NCBI RefSeq assembly: GCF_031119335.1
Contig: NZ_JAVHXT010000026.1
Span: 1-35,212, forward strand
Length of the DNA stretch: 35,212 nucleotides
From: Pedobacter sp.
Lineage (GTDB): Bacteria > Bacteroidota > Bacteroidia > Sphingobacteriales > Sphingobacteriaceae
Reading direction: 5' to 3'
The position numbers and the translations under genes were made by a program. Below the pieces are notes generated by a model. That model made no database searches. It saw nothing but the letters and a program-made list of their open reading frames with translations, and had not been told where the DNA came from. Numbering within the stretch: the first letter of the stretch is position 1; each line of letters starts with the position of its first letter. Shown here piece by piece: positions 8,150 through 16,433 of this stretch.

Positions 8150-9742
8150 ATGCAGAGAATACATCATCACAACCTAGTTGACCAATCGGAATGGGATATT
8201 ATTATAATTGGCGGTGGCGCAACCGGACTTGGAACAGCATTAGATTCTGCAAGCAGGGGCTTAAAAACATTATTGATCGAGCAAGCTGATTTTGCGAAAG
8301 GAACATCTAGCAGAAGCACAAAATTAGTACACGGTGGGGTTAGATATTTAGCACAAGGCGACATAGCATTAGTTAAGCATGCACTTAAAGAAAGAGGTTT
8401 GATGCAGCAGAATGCTGCTCATTTAGTTCATAAAGAAGAATTTCTTATTCCCTGCTACGATTGGTTTTCGGTTGCGAAATATTTAATTGGTTTAAAACTT
8501 TACGATTGGTTAGCTGGCCGTTTCAGTTTCGGAACTTCGAAATTTTTCTCTAAAAAGGAGACATTAAGCATTATGCCAGGCGTTAAGGAGCAAGGGCTTA
8601 AAGGTGCTATCCGTTATTTCGATGGTCGTTTCGATGATGCTAGGCTTGCCATAAACATTGCACAAACGGCAAAAGAGCAAGGGGCTACGTTGGTTAACTA
8701 CATGAAAGTGACCAACCTTTTAAAAGACGGAGATAAAATTAAAGGCGTTATAGCAACTGACGCTATCACAAACGAAACTTTCAGTTTGTTCGGGAAAGTG
8801 GTAATTAACGCCACTGGCGTTTTTGTAGACGAAATTCTGCAAATGAGCAACTCGAAAGCAAAGAAAACGGTAAGACCAAGCCAAGGTGTACACATTGTTC
8901 TAAAGAAGGAATTTTTAAATAGCGACTCGGCGCTGATGATCCCTAAAACCTCTGATGGCAGGGTTTTATTTGCTGTGCAGTGGCATAACCATTTGTTAGT
9001 AGGCACTACCGACACACCTTTAAACGAACATAGCTTAGAACCTAGGGCTTTAAAAGAAGAAACTGATTTTATTTTAAGCACTGCAGCTAGTTATTTCAAA
9101 AAGAAACCAACAGAAGATGATATTTTAAGCGTATTTTCTGGTCTACGCCCTTTGGCTGCTCCTACCGATAACAACTCTAACAGCACCAAAGAAATTAGTA
9201 GAGACCACAAGCTGATGGTTTCTGCAAAAGGTTTAATTACTATTACTGGCGGTAAATGGACCACTTATCGACGTATGGCAGAAGAAACTATTGATCTAGC
9301 CATAAAAGAAGCGGGGCTTGTATCTAAAGCTTGTCAGACAGAACACTTAGCGATACATGGTTGCGAAAACGCTACAAGTGAAAACTATCTGAACATTTAT
9401 GGATCAGATAGAAACCATATCGAAACCCTAATTCAGCAAAACCCTGAACTAGGTCAAAAATTGCACCCGAACTTCCCTTATACCCACGCAGAAGTGGTAT
9501 GGAGTGTAAGAAATGAGATGGCAGAAACCGTGGAAGATATACTGAGTAGACGTTTAAGGGTATTAATTATTGATGCCAAAGCTGCAATAGAAATGAGCGC
9601 TAACGTGGCTTCTATTATGGCAAAAGAAGTTGGCGTAGATAAAAATTGGGAAGATGAACAAGTGAAATCTTTTGTTAAATTAGCAGAAGGCTATACCTAC
9701 AAAACGAAAGTAGAAAAGAAAGAACCTGCTTTAGCAGTTTAA
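8150..9742 (+). CDS. glpD: Aerobic-type glycerol-3-phosphate dehydrogenase (FAD)
   Basis: A 530-residue flavoprotein that oxidises sn-glycerol 3-phosphate to dihydroxyacetone phosphate and passes electrons to the quinone pool at the inner face of the cytoplasmic membrane. An N-terminal Rossmann motif GGGATG (residues 21-26) and Glu44 bind FAD. The GlpD/GlpA signature SSRSTKLVHGGVRYL follows (53-67), then RYFDGRFDDARL, GLRPL and TITGGKWTTYRRMAEE (a conserved block near the start of the DAO C-terminal domain). The C-terminal helical domain runs from about residue 395 to the end. Length is normal for the family. It is the first gene of glpD-glpK-glpF, divergent from the DeoR repressor, and 20 bases separate it from glpK. 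Probably repressed by the neighbouring GlpR and induced by glycerol 3-phosphate. Confidence 0.97.
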   Translation: MQRIHHHNLVDQSEWDIIIIGGGATGLGTALDSASRGLKTLLIEQADFAKGTSSRSTKLVHGGVRYLAQGDIALVKHALKERGLMQQNAAHLVHKEEFLIPCYDWFSVAKYLIGLKLYDWLAGRFSFGTSKFFSKKETLSIMPGVKEQGLKGAIRYFDGRFDDARLAINIAQTAKEQGATLVNYMKVTNLLKDGDKIKGVIATDAITNETFSLFGKVVINATGVFVDEILQMSNSKAKKTVRPSQGVHIVLKKEFLNSDSALMIPKTSDGRVLFAVQWHNHLLVGTTDTPLNEHSLEPRALKEETDFILSTAASYFKKKPTEDDILSVFSGLRPLAAPTDNNSNSTKEISRDHKLMVSAKGLITITGGKWTTYRRMAEETIDLAIKEAGLVSKACQTEHLAIHGCENATSENYLNIYGSDRNHIETLIQQNPELGQKLHPNFPYTHAEVVWSVRNEMAETVEDILSRRLRVLIIDAKAAIEMSANVASIMAKEVGVDKNWEDEQVKSFVKLAEGYTYKTKVEKKEPALAV

Positions 9743-9762
9743 ACTTCGACCAAATATAATGT

Positions 9763-11250
9763 ATGGGCAAATTTATTTTATCTCTAGATCAAGGGACTAC
9801 TAGCTCGCGGGCTATTGTCTTTAACCACAGCGGCGAAATTATTGCCATAGCTCAAAAAGAGTTTACCCAAATTTACCCCAAAGCTGGATGGGTAGAGCAC
9901 AATCCGAATGAAATTTGGTCTACACAATTATCGGTTGCTACCGAAGTAATAGCTAAAGCTGGCTTAACAGCAACAGACATTGAAGCGATCGGTATTACCA
10001 ACCAAAGGGAAACTACTGTAGTTTGGGATAGAAATACCGGAAAGCCAATCTACAATGCCATTGTTTGGCAAGACAGGAGAACATCAGAGTACTGTATCAG
10101 TATTAAAGAGCAGGGAAAAGCAAAGGCGATACAAGACAAGACGGGACTAATTATCGATTCATACTTTTCAGCCACTAAAATAAGATGGATTTTAGAAAAC
10201 GTAGAAGGCGCACGCGAAAAGGCAGAAAACGGCGATTTGGCGTTTGGCACCATAGATAGTTGGCTAATTTGGAATTTAACCGGAGGAAAAGTTCACGTTA
10301 CCGATGTGAGCAATGCTTCCCGCACTATGATCTACAACATCCATTCCCTATCATGGGATGATGAACTTTTAGCTTTATTTGACATTCCTAAATCGATGTT
10401 ACCAGAAGTTAAATCTTCTAGTGAAGTATATGGTACAACGGCAGGCAACATCTTAGCGGCACAACTTCCAATAGCTGGTATTGCTGGCGATCAACAATCT
10501 GCTTTGTTTGGACAAATGTGCACCCAACCAGGCATGGTTAAAAACACTTACGGCACGGGCTGTTTCATGTTGATGAACATTGGGAAAACTGCAAAAACAT
10601 CTAACAACAACCTATTAACCACCATTGCATGGCAAATTAATGGCGAAGTTAATTATGCTTTAGAAGGCAGTATTTTTATTGCCGGTGCCGTTGTACAATG
10701 GTTACGTGATGAGCTTGGTTTGATCCAAAAATCTGCTGATGTAGAAACTTTGGCTCAACAAGTAGAAGATACCAATGGTGTTTACATTGTACCCGCTTTT
10801 GCTGGCCTTGGTGCTCCATATTGGAACCAAGATGCCAGAGGTACCATCACCGGAATTACCAGAGGCACTAACAAATCACATATAGCGAGAGCTGCTTTAG
10901 AAAGCATTGCTTACCAAACCATGGATGTTTTAAATGCCATACAAGCAGATGCCGGCACTCCTATTGCAGAATTAAGAGTTGATGGCGGAGCTACAGCAAA
11001 CAACCTATTGATGCAGTTTCAGGCCAACTTATTGGATTGTAAGGTGATTAGACCCGAAGTTACAGAAGTTACGGCTATAGGTGCAGCTTATCTTGCTGGT
11101 TTAGCGACGGGTTTCTGGAAAGATATTAATGATATTAAATTGCAATGGAAGATTAACAAGACCTTTACGGCAAATGAAAAAGTAAGTACCGAACGAATTA
11201 AAGGTTGGCAGCAAGCCATTAAAGCTGCGATAGCAAATACAGAACAGTAG
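9763..11250 (+). CDS. glpK: Glycerol kinase
   Basis: A 495-residue FGGY-family kinase that phosphorylates glycerol with ATP, trapping it in the cytoplasm for GlpD. The phosphate-binding loop LDQGTTSSRA (residues 8-17), the NAIVWQDRRT block, the catalytic-base segment GIAGDQQSALFG (Asp243, matching Asp245 of the E. coli enzyme), NTYGTGCF, GLGAPYW and the second-domain motif RVDGGATANNLLMQFQA are all present. Length agrees with the E. coli enzyme to within a few residues. It sits between glpD and glpF in one direction. The 74-base spacer to glpF carries a CAGTT-repeat tract but no terminator, so glpF is likely on the same transcript. Confidence 0.98.
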   Translation: MGKFILSLDQGTTSSRAIVFNHSGEIIAIAQKEFTQIYPKAGWVEHNPNEIWSTQLSVATEVIAKAGLTATDIEAIGITNQRETTVVWDRNTGKPIYNAIVWQDRRTSEYCISIKEQGKAKAIQDKTGLIIDSYFSATKIRWILENVEGAREKAENGDLAFGTIDSWLIWNLTGGKVHVTDVSNASRTMIYNIHSLSWDDELLALFDIPKSMLPEVKSSSEVYGTTAGNILAAQLPIAGIAGDQQSALFGQMCTQPGMVKNTYGTGCFMLMNIGKTAKTSNNNLLTTIAWQINGEVNYALEGSIFIAGAVVQWLRDELGLIQKSADVETLAQQVEDTNGVYIVPAFAGLGAPYWNQDARGTITGITRGTNKSHIARAALESIAYQTMDVLNAIQADAGTPIAELRVDGGATANNLLMQFQANLLDCKVIRPEVTEVTAIGAAYLAGLATGFWKDINDIKLQWKINKTFTANEKVSTERIKGWQQAIKAAIANTEQ

Positions 11251-11251
11251 G

Positions 11252-11302
11252 CAGTTACCAGTCGTCAGTTTACAGTTCTAACAGTTAACCAAATAAACAG
11301 TT
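11252..11302. repeat. CAGTT-rich low-complexity tract between glpK and glpF
   Basis: Five CAGTT copies start at 11252, 11266, 11273, 11282 and 11298, embedded in similar short words (TTACCAGTCGTCAGTTTACA). They are irregularly spaced, so this is not a tandem repeat of fixed unit. It resembles the degenerate short-word tracts at 20141-20162 and 21351-21426. Confidence 0.55.
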
Positions 11303-11324
11303 TAAACGATTAACCAACTCCCCT

Positions 11325-12053
11325 ATGAACCCTTACATTGCAGAATTTATTGGCACCGCCCTTCTTATCCTTTTAGGAAATGGCGTAGTTGCAAATGTTG
11401 TTTTAAAGGATACTAAGGGCAACAATAGCGGTTGGATGGTAATTACGACTGCCTGGGCACTGGCAGTATTTGTAGGTGTGGTAGTGGCCGGTCCACATAG
11501 TGGTGCCCACATTAACCCAGCGGTAACTGTAGCTTTAGCAGTTGCCGGCGCTTTTGAATGGGCAAAAGTGCCATATTACATTATATCGCAATTAGGAGGT
11601 GCTATTTTTGGTGCTTTGTTGGTCTGGATTTTTTATAAAGACCACTTTGATGCCACCGAAGACAAAGGCTTAAAGGCTGCCCCGTTTGCTACTAGTCCTG
11701 CAATACCAAACAAACTGTCAAACCTATTTTCTGAAATTGTTGGTACTTTCGTACTCATTTTCGTTATTTTTTATATCACTGGTGGCGAAATGGGCGAAGA
11801 AAAAACACCAATAGGTTTAGGTTCGGTTGGCGCACTTCCAGTAGCTTTTTTGGTTTGGGTTATAGGATTAAGTTTAGGAGGTACAACTGGTTATGCAATT
11901 AACCCGGCTAGAGACTTAGGACCCAGAATTGTTCACAGCATTATACCAATGAAAGGAAAAGGTAGCAGCAATTGGAATTATGGGTGGATACCAGTTATCG
12001 GCCCGCTGATTGGTGCTAGTCTAGCTGCCTTGTTAAATTTTTGTATCAAATAA
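11325..12053 (+). CDS. glpF: Glycerol facilitator (aquaglyceroporin, MIP family)
   Basis: A 242-residue inner-membrane channel for passive glycerol entry. Both half-helix motifs are present: HINPAV (NPA at residues 64-66) and AINPARD (NPA at 193-195), with the selectivity-filter Arg at 196. Asp197 directly after NPAR is the mark of glycerol-conducting members as opposed to water-only aquaporins. Six membrane segments can be traced, with a longer hydrophilic loop around residues 105-130. Last gene of the glp cluster; with GlpK and GlpD it completes uptake and entry into glycolysis. Its stop codon lies one base from the stop codon of the convergent kinase gene, so no terminator fits between them. 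Confidence 0.97.
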   Translation: MNPYIAEFIGTALLILLGNGVVANVVLKDTKGNNSGWMVITTAWALAVFVGVVVAGPHSGAHINPAVTVALAVAGAFEWAKVPYYIISQLGGAIFGALLVWIFYKDHFDATEDKGLKAAPFATSPAIPNKLSNLFSEIVGTFVLIFVIFYITGGEMGEEKTPIGLGSVGALPVAFLVWVIGLSLGGTTGYAINPARDLGPRIVHSIIPMKGKGSSNWNYGWIPVIGPLIGASLAALLNFCIK

Positions 12054-12054
12054 C

Positions 12055-13836
12055 TTAAATATACTTTTTCAGTTCTTCAAGCAAATCATTAGGATGAAAA
12101 GGCTTTGCTAAGTAACCGTTCATCCCTACGCCTGCTGTATCTTCTAACACTTGGTTATTTACCGTTGCCGTAAGCGCTACAATTGGCACTAATGCTTTTT
12201 TATTGCCTTTCAAACCTCTAATTGCTTTAGTCGCTTCGTAACCATCCATTATCGGCATATAAAGATCCATCAAAATTAAATCATATCCATTTCTGCAAAC
12301 CATGTCTAAGGCAACTCTACCGTTTTCTGCCACATCTGGCATTATCCCAAAACGGTTTAATATTTTCTTGGTCACCATTACATTCACCAAATTATCTTCA
12401 ACTACCAAGATTTTCAATGAAGAAATATTGTTATCATCAACTTGCTGATATTGCTTTCTCGTTAACTCAACCTTTGCATCGCTTATAAGTGGAAACGATA
12501 TATCAAATGAAAACTTAGTGCCTTTATTTACGCCGCTTTCCATGACTAGATTAGATTGGTAAAGCTCAAGCACTTTTTTAACAATAGGCAGCCCCAAACC
12601 TGTGCCACCGTAATTTCTATTTGTACTTGCAGATGCCTGAACAAAAACCTCGAACACCTTATCCTGTCTACTCCTTTCAATTCCAATTCCTGTATCTTCT
12701 ATCACAAACCTCACAACAGCACTATCTTTAGACAAAGCCGGGCTACTACAAGTTAATACAACGCTGCCCTTTTCAGTAAATTTAATAGCGTTATTTAAAA
12801 GGTTAAGTAAAACCTGCGTTAAACGAGTTGGATCGCCTAACAGTGTAACATCTTTTAGATTGGGGATCACATCTAAACGAAAATCCAGATGTTTTTCTTC
12901 CGCCTTTAATCTAGTTGCTGCGTAAATATTTGCAACCAAATCTGATAGATTAAATGGTATCCGTTCCAGCTCTACCATCTCAGAGTCTAACTTATTGAAA
13001 TCCAACACATCGTTCACTAAATTAAGAAGGTTTTCTGCTGAGAATTTTAAAACCGCTAATGTCTCTTCCTGATCTTTACGAGGTTCTTGGAGCAGCAGCA
13101 CATTAGTAAGCCCAATTACACCGTTTAAAGGCGTTCGCAACTCGTGCGACATAGTCGATAGAAAATTCATCCTGGCGTTAGATAATTCATTAATTTCTAA
13201 CACCGTTTTGCTTAACTTCTCATTAATTTCATTGAGCTGATTTTTTGTTTCTGTTAAGGTGGTGATGTTTTTATTGAAAGCCCTAAAGAAGAAGTAGTGT
13301 AAAAACGCAATGGCCACAAAATCGAACACCAACACAAATACATAAATTGGTCGGGCTATTACCTGCGGCCCATCACTCAAGAAAAAATATCCTTCTCTAG
13401 AAATAGTAGCATCTAATAATACCGGAATGATATTTAAACTAGCATAAAACCATCCCCATTTGGAACCGTGCATATAAAAACCCAGTGCCGATGCCAGCCA
13501 AATGTATTGTAAGGTAGCGGCGTTCATACCCTGCACATAGATCAGCAGGTTTGCCCAAACCCCTAAAATTGTGATAAGAGATAAGATAGCGTGAGAAATA
13601 ATCCTCCAATAATTGAAAAAATAAAGAACCGATAAAAGAGATACTGCAAATACGGTAATTATCGAAGCCCTAATTAACTGCGGTATCTGACCTGTATATA
13701 CGTAAGCAAAAACCAACAACAAACCAAAGCCACAATAAGCTAAAAGCAGGTAAAATAGCATTAACACCCTAGCCTGATTGATGGTATCATCTTCTCTAGC
13801 TTTTATTGCAGCGATAAATTGTTCTATTAAGCGCAT
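12055..13836 (-). CDS. Membrane hybrid sensor histidine kinase with C-terminal receiver
   Basis: A 593-residue protein. The N-terminal part (about residues 20-190) has some six or seven hydrophobic helices with short loops and no large periplasmic domain, so the stimulus is probably sensed in or near the membrane. A coiled coil (about 190-222) leads to HisKA with MSHELRTPLNG (His231), then HATPase with N-box LLNLLNNAIKF, G1 EDTGIGI and G2 GGTGLGL. The C-terminal REC domain (from about 473) has ILVVEDN and the phospho-acceptor Asp524 in LILMDLYMPIMDG, plus Lys in YLAKPF. No HPt protein or output regulator is adjacent, so its partner lies elsewhere. A 16-base palindrome abuts its start codon. 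Target unknown. Confidence 0.93.
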   Translation of the reverse strand: MRLIEQFIAAIKAREDDTINQARVLMLFYLLLAYCGFGLLLVFAYVYTGQIPQLIRASIITVFAVSLLSVLYFFNYWRIISHAILSLITILGVWANLLIYVQGMNAATLQYIWLASALGFYMHGSKWGWFYASLNIIPVLLDATISREGYFFLSDGPQVIARPIYVFVLVFDFVAIAFLHYFFFRAFNKNITTLTETKNQLNEINEKLSKTVLEINELSNARMNFLSTMSHELRTPLNGVIGLTNVLLLQEPRKDQEETLAVLKFSAENLLNLVNDVLDFNKLDSEMVELERIPFNLSDLVANIYAATRLKAEEKHLDFRLDVIPNLKDVTLLGDPTRLTQVLLNLLNNAIKFTEKGSVVLTCSSPALSKDSAVVRFVIEDTGIGIERSRQDKVFEVFVQASASTNRNYGGTGLGLPIVKKVLELYQSNLVMESGVNKGTKFSFDISFPLISDAKVELTRKQYQQVDDNNISSLKILVVEDNLVNVMVTKKILNRFGIMPDVAENGRVALDMVCRNGYDLILMDLYMPIMDGYEATKAIRGLKGNKKALVPIVALTATVNNQVLEDTAGVGMNGYLAKPFHPNDLLEELKKYI

Positions 13837-13851
13837 ATTTTAGCTAAAATA
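13836..13851. promoter_or_regulatory. 16-bp palindrome at the hybrid kinase start codon
   Basis: TATTTTAGCTAAAATA is a perfect palindrome whose last base is the A of the ATG on the minus strand. Its first half, TATTTTAG, is a one-mismatch fit to TAnnTTTG, and a TTG stands 20 bases further upstream. The promoter and an operator could therefore coincide here, giving a nearly leaderless message. Function is inferred. Confidence 0.4.
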
Positions 13852-13940
13852 GCGATATCAACACAAGAAGACAAGGAATTAAGAGTTTATCCTATCAATA
13901 TTACTCAAAGAAACAATAAGCGACAATACAAACACAACTA

Positions 13941-14807
13941 TCAGTTGTTGCCTTCAGCATTAAAACCAACAACTTCATCATTTCCCAATCCAAACTTGTA
14001 TATGCGCCAAATAATCCAGATAACTAGCAACACGGTACAAACAACAGAGCCTTCTACCCCAAATTTACCACCAGACAAATAATTTTCTCCTATCGGGATG
14101 GCTTTTAAAACGCCAGGCATTTCATTTCCGCTCACATTATAACCTAAAATAATACCTTGGGTGAAGTTCCAAGAAAAATGCAATCCTAAAACCCACGCAA
14201 TATTTTGCTTTTGCAGGGTATAAACGCAAAACAAAATCCCAGCTAATGTAATATTTGCCATAGCTAAGGTGGTAAAATCATCATTGCCAATATGCGCCAA
14301 CCCAAACAGCAGGCCATTAACCAGTATAGCTAGCCAAACCGGGTATCTTTCGGTAAAAACAAATAATGGGTAAGTCCTAAACAACAGTTCTTCAAAAATT
14401 GATATCAGCAGAAAAAAGACTAGATAAAGTAAAACAGATGAAATCGCCATAGATTTTATAGAAAACTCGACGTATCCTCCTATGTAAAGCACAGCTGCAC
14501 TAACCAGCATAAAAACAACGCCTAAACCTGTACCTTTAAGAAAACCTTTGAGCAAATGTTCTTTCCTAACAAATACAGCGTAAAAATCTAAATTGGGCAG
14601 CAGTCTAAACAGCATCATTAATGCACCTAGAATTGCCAATATCAAAGCCAGCTCGTTCGAAATATCTGCTAGTAATTTACTGGGAGCAAGTGGCAAGAAA
14701 GAAAAGTTGCCAATTAAGCTAAACGGAACCATGCAAACAAAGCACAGCAAAACGAAAAGGACTAACTTTGCTATAGGCGCAAAATAGTAAGCGGTTTTAT
14801 CCTGCAT
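13941..14807 (-). CDS. CPBP-family intramembrane glutamic endopeptidase
   Basis: A 288-residue polytopic membrane protein of the CPBP (Abi/Rce1-like) family. The three family motifs are present in order: motif 1 FEELLFR (Glu139, Glu140, Arg144), motif 2 LLFGLAH, and motif 3 LGLHFSWNF. The conserved Glu and His residues form the proteolytic centre in the related Rce1 enzymes. Around eight hydrophobic segments are visible. The start codon lies inside the end of the NUDIX gene (11-base overlap), so translation of the two is probably coupled. In bacteria such proteins act in bacteriocin self-immunity, peptide maturation or unknown processing. Nothing here, such as a small peptide gene, identifies a substrate. 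Confidence 0.92.
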   Translation of the reverse strand: MQDKTAYYFAPIAKLVLFVLLCFVCMVPFSLIGNFSFLPLAPSKLLADISNELALILAILGALMMLFRLLPNLDFYAVFVRKEHLLKGFLKGTGLGVVFMLVSAAVLYIGGYVEFSIKSMAISSVLLYLVFFLLISIFEELLFRTYPLFVFTERYPVWLAILVNGLLFGLAHIGNDDFTTLAMANITLAGILFCVYTLQKQNIAWVLGLHFSWNFTQGIILGYNVSGNEMPGVLKAIPIGENYLSGGKFGVEGSVVCTVLLVIWIIWRIYKFGLGNDEVVGFNAEGNN

Positions 14808-15240
14808 TAGCTATCGATTTTAGCAATTCAACAACTGTTTTATCTGTTCTAAAAGTAACATCATCAGCAGTAAGCTCTTCAATCTTTCTCCATCTAAAAC
14901 ATTGGCTTGTGCCTTCATCAAAATCAAAAACCTTGCATTTAAATTTTAGTTGTAGCTCTTCTATCGGTTTTACAAAATAATAGATACTGATAACCTGACT
15001 ATCATTAAAAGAAGATTTTTCGTAGAAATCGGTAGTGTAAAAATGGCTCAAAACTTCAATTTTTGCATCGCATTCTTCCACAAACTCCCGTTTTAAACCA
15101 TCAATTAAGCCTTCTCCAAACTCTAAACCTCCACCAGGAAATTTCGTAAAATAGCGATCACCTTCAAATTCATCGCTTAATAAAACCTCTTGCTGCTCAT
15201 TAATCAGCAACCCGTAAACCCTAATATTAAAATAACTCAT
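14797..15240 (-). CDS. NUDIX hydrolase
   Basis: A 147-residue protein, a single NUDIX domain. The Nudix box runs from Gly37 through Glu43 and the catalytic REFVEE (residues 51-56), so the Mg-binding glutamates are intact. The usual Gly of the REUxEExGU consensus is Asp58, a mild departure. The leader of the box, KFPGGGLEFGEG, is typical of sanitising hydrolases acting on nucleoside-diphosphate derivatives. The substrate cannot be read from sequence. It overlaps the upstream CDF gene by 4 bases (ATGA) and the downstream CPBP gene by 11, so it is the middle gene of a tight operon. Confidence 0.92.
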   Translation of the reverse strand: MSYFNIRVYGLLINEQQEVLLSDEFEGDRYFTKFPGGGLEFGEGLIDGLKREFVEECDAKIEVLSHFYTTDFYEKSSFNDSQVISIYYFVKPIEELQLKFKCKVFDFDEGTSQCFRWRKIEELTADDVTFRTDKTVVELLKSIANAG

Positions 15241-16214
15241 CGGCTAAAATGCTTTTGATTTTTAGTCACGTTTTCCATATCCCACTTAATTTCACCTTTA
15301 AAAGCCTCTGCTCTTACTGGGCAATTTTCCATTTTGCAGTAATGGCAACAAGCAGGCAAACACGGATCGGCATGGATAAACAACTCAGTGCTGTGGCTCA
15401 CTTCTTGGTTAATCATCTTATCAATATCAGAAATCTCTTTATGAACAGCATTTAAATCGAAATAATAAGGCAAGGTTACATGGCAATCAATATGTAAATC
15501 GGCACCGTATTGCTGCGCTCTCAAATTATGCACATCTATCCAGCTTGGCTGCCTATTTTTCTGCAATGCTTCTACCACTTCCTTAACAAGTTCCAAATTG
15601 CTCTCGTCCATTAGGCCACCAACAGATTTGCGGGTTAACTTATAGCCATTGTAAATAATATAAATGCCTAAAAGGATAGAAATAACGCTATCCAGCCAGA
15701 AAATTTGCGTAAGTTGGATCATCACAATCCCTAAAACCAAACCAGCGCTACTCACCGCATCGGTAAGCAAATGTTTGCCATCTGCTTCTAATGTTAGCGA
15801 CTTATTTTGCTTTCCAGTTCTTATAAGGTAAAAGCCTACTGCTGTATTTACCAAACCAGTAGCGCCAATAATTAAAGCTCCGTCATACAAATCGGCTACT
15901 TCATTGCCATAAAACAAGCTGTAAGCAGATTTAACTAAAATAATAACTCCCGCAATTCCAATCAAAACACCTTCTACAAATGCGGAGAAAAACTCTACTT
16001 TACCATGCCCATAAGGGTGATTTTCGTCCTTAGGTAAAGTAGCGAGATAAATACTGTAAAAAGCAAAGCCACTGGCCAATACGTTTACAATACTTTCTGC
16101 TGCATCAGTTAAAATTGCATTAGAATTGGTGATAAAAAATGCGACAAACTTAGCCAACATCAGTACAATACTGGTGCAAAGCGATATTAATATGGCTCTT
16201 TTATTAGATGTCAA
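15237..16214 (-). CDS. Cation diffusion facilitator (CDF) metal exporter with Cys-rich tail
   Basis: A 325-residue protein with six membrane helices that exports divalent metals (Zn, Fe, Mn, Co) in exchange for protons. TM2 carries AILTDAAESIVN (Asp37, Glu40, Asn44 at the usual DxxHxxxD positions) and TM5 carries the canonical HLLTD, so one metal-site half is unorthodox. The cytoplasmic ferredoxin-like domain follows (about 205-290). The last 40 residues add DPCLPACCHYCKMENCPVRA, with five Cys and one His, a likely extra metal site. Start: the only codon that fits before TM1 is TTG, since an in-frame TAG lies two codons upstream and the first ATG is at residue 19 inside TM1. First gene of the operon, directly behind a good promoter. 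Confidence 0.93.
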   Translation of the reverse strand: MTSNKRAILISLCTSIVLMLAKFVAFFITNSNAILTDAAESIVNVLASGFAFYSIYLATLPKDENHPYGHGKVEFFSAFVEGVLIGIAGVIILVKSAYSLFYGNEVADLYDGALIIGATGLVNTAVGFYLIRTGKQNKSLTLEADGKHLLTDAVSSAGLVLGIVMIQLTQIFWLDSVISILLGIYIIYNGYKLTRKSVGGLMDESNLELVKEVVEALQKNRQPSWIDVHNLRAQQYGADLHIDCHVTLPYYFDLNAVHKEISDIDKMINQEVSHSTELFIHADPCLPACCHYCKMENCPVRAEAFKGEIKWDMENVTKNQKHFSR

Positions 16215-16232
16215 ACCCTATGTTATGTTTGC

Positions 16233-16240
16233 CAAAATTA
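16233..16240 (-). promoter_or_regulatory. Promoter -7 element of the CDF-NUDIX-CPBP operon
   Basis: TAATTTTG followed by GC on the minus strand, an exact TAnnTTTG match, about 18 bases before the TTG start codon. A short leader of roughly 15 bases is implied. The -33 element is not clear. Confidence 0.6.
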
Positions 16241-16407
16241 CGCTTTTTGGTTTTGAAAATCGGATGAGAAATGACGAAATGAGAAAATAGCTAAAAGCGC
16301 AAACCAACTTCCAATCCATCATTATCAATATCTCAAAAAAAGTGAGCAAATCTTAAATTAATTCCATTTAAAAACATCTTTTATTAGGGCTTTATGAATA
16401 AGGTTTT

Positions 16408-16415
16408 TATATTTG
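16408..16415 (+). promoter_or_regulatory. Promoter -7 element of the aminotransferase gene
   Basis: TATATTTG followed by C, an exact match to TAnnTTTGC. Its last three bases are a TTG that stays in frame with the aminotransferase, so a start called there would lie inside the promoter. The true start is the ATG 19 bases downstream. Confidence 0.7.
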
Positions 16416-16433
16416 CTACCTCACAGAAACATC

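Noticed and set aside
11252..11302. CRISPR-like repeat between glpK and glpF
   Set aside because: The repeated unit is only 5 bases, spacing is irregular, and no cas gene is present.
16413..16433. Upstream TTG start for the aminotransferase
   Set aside because: The TTG is part of the promoter element TATATTTG, so it cannot be in the message.
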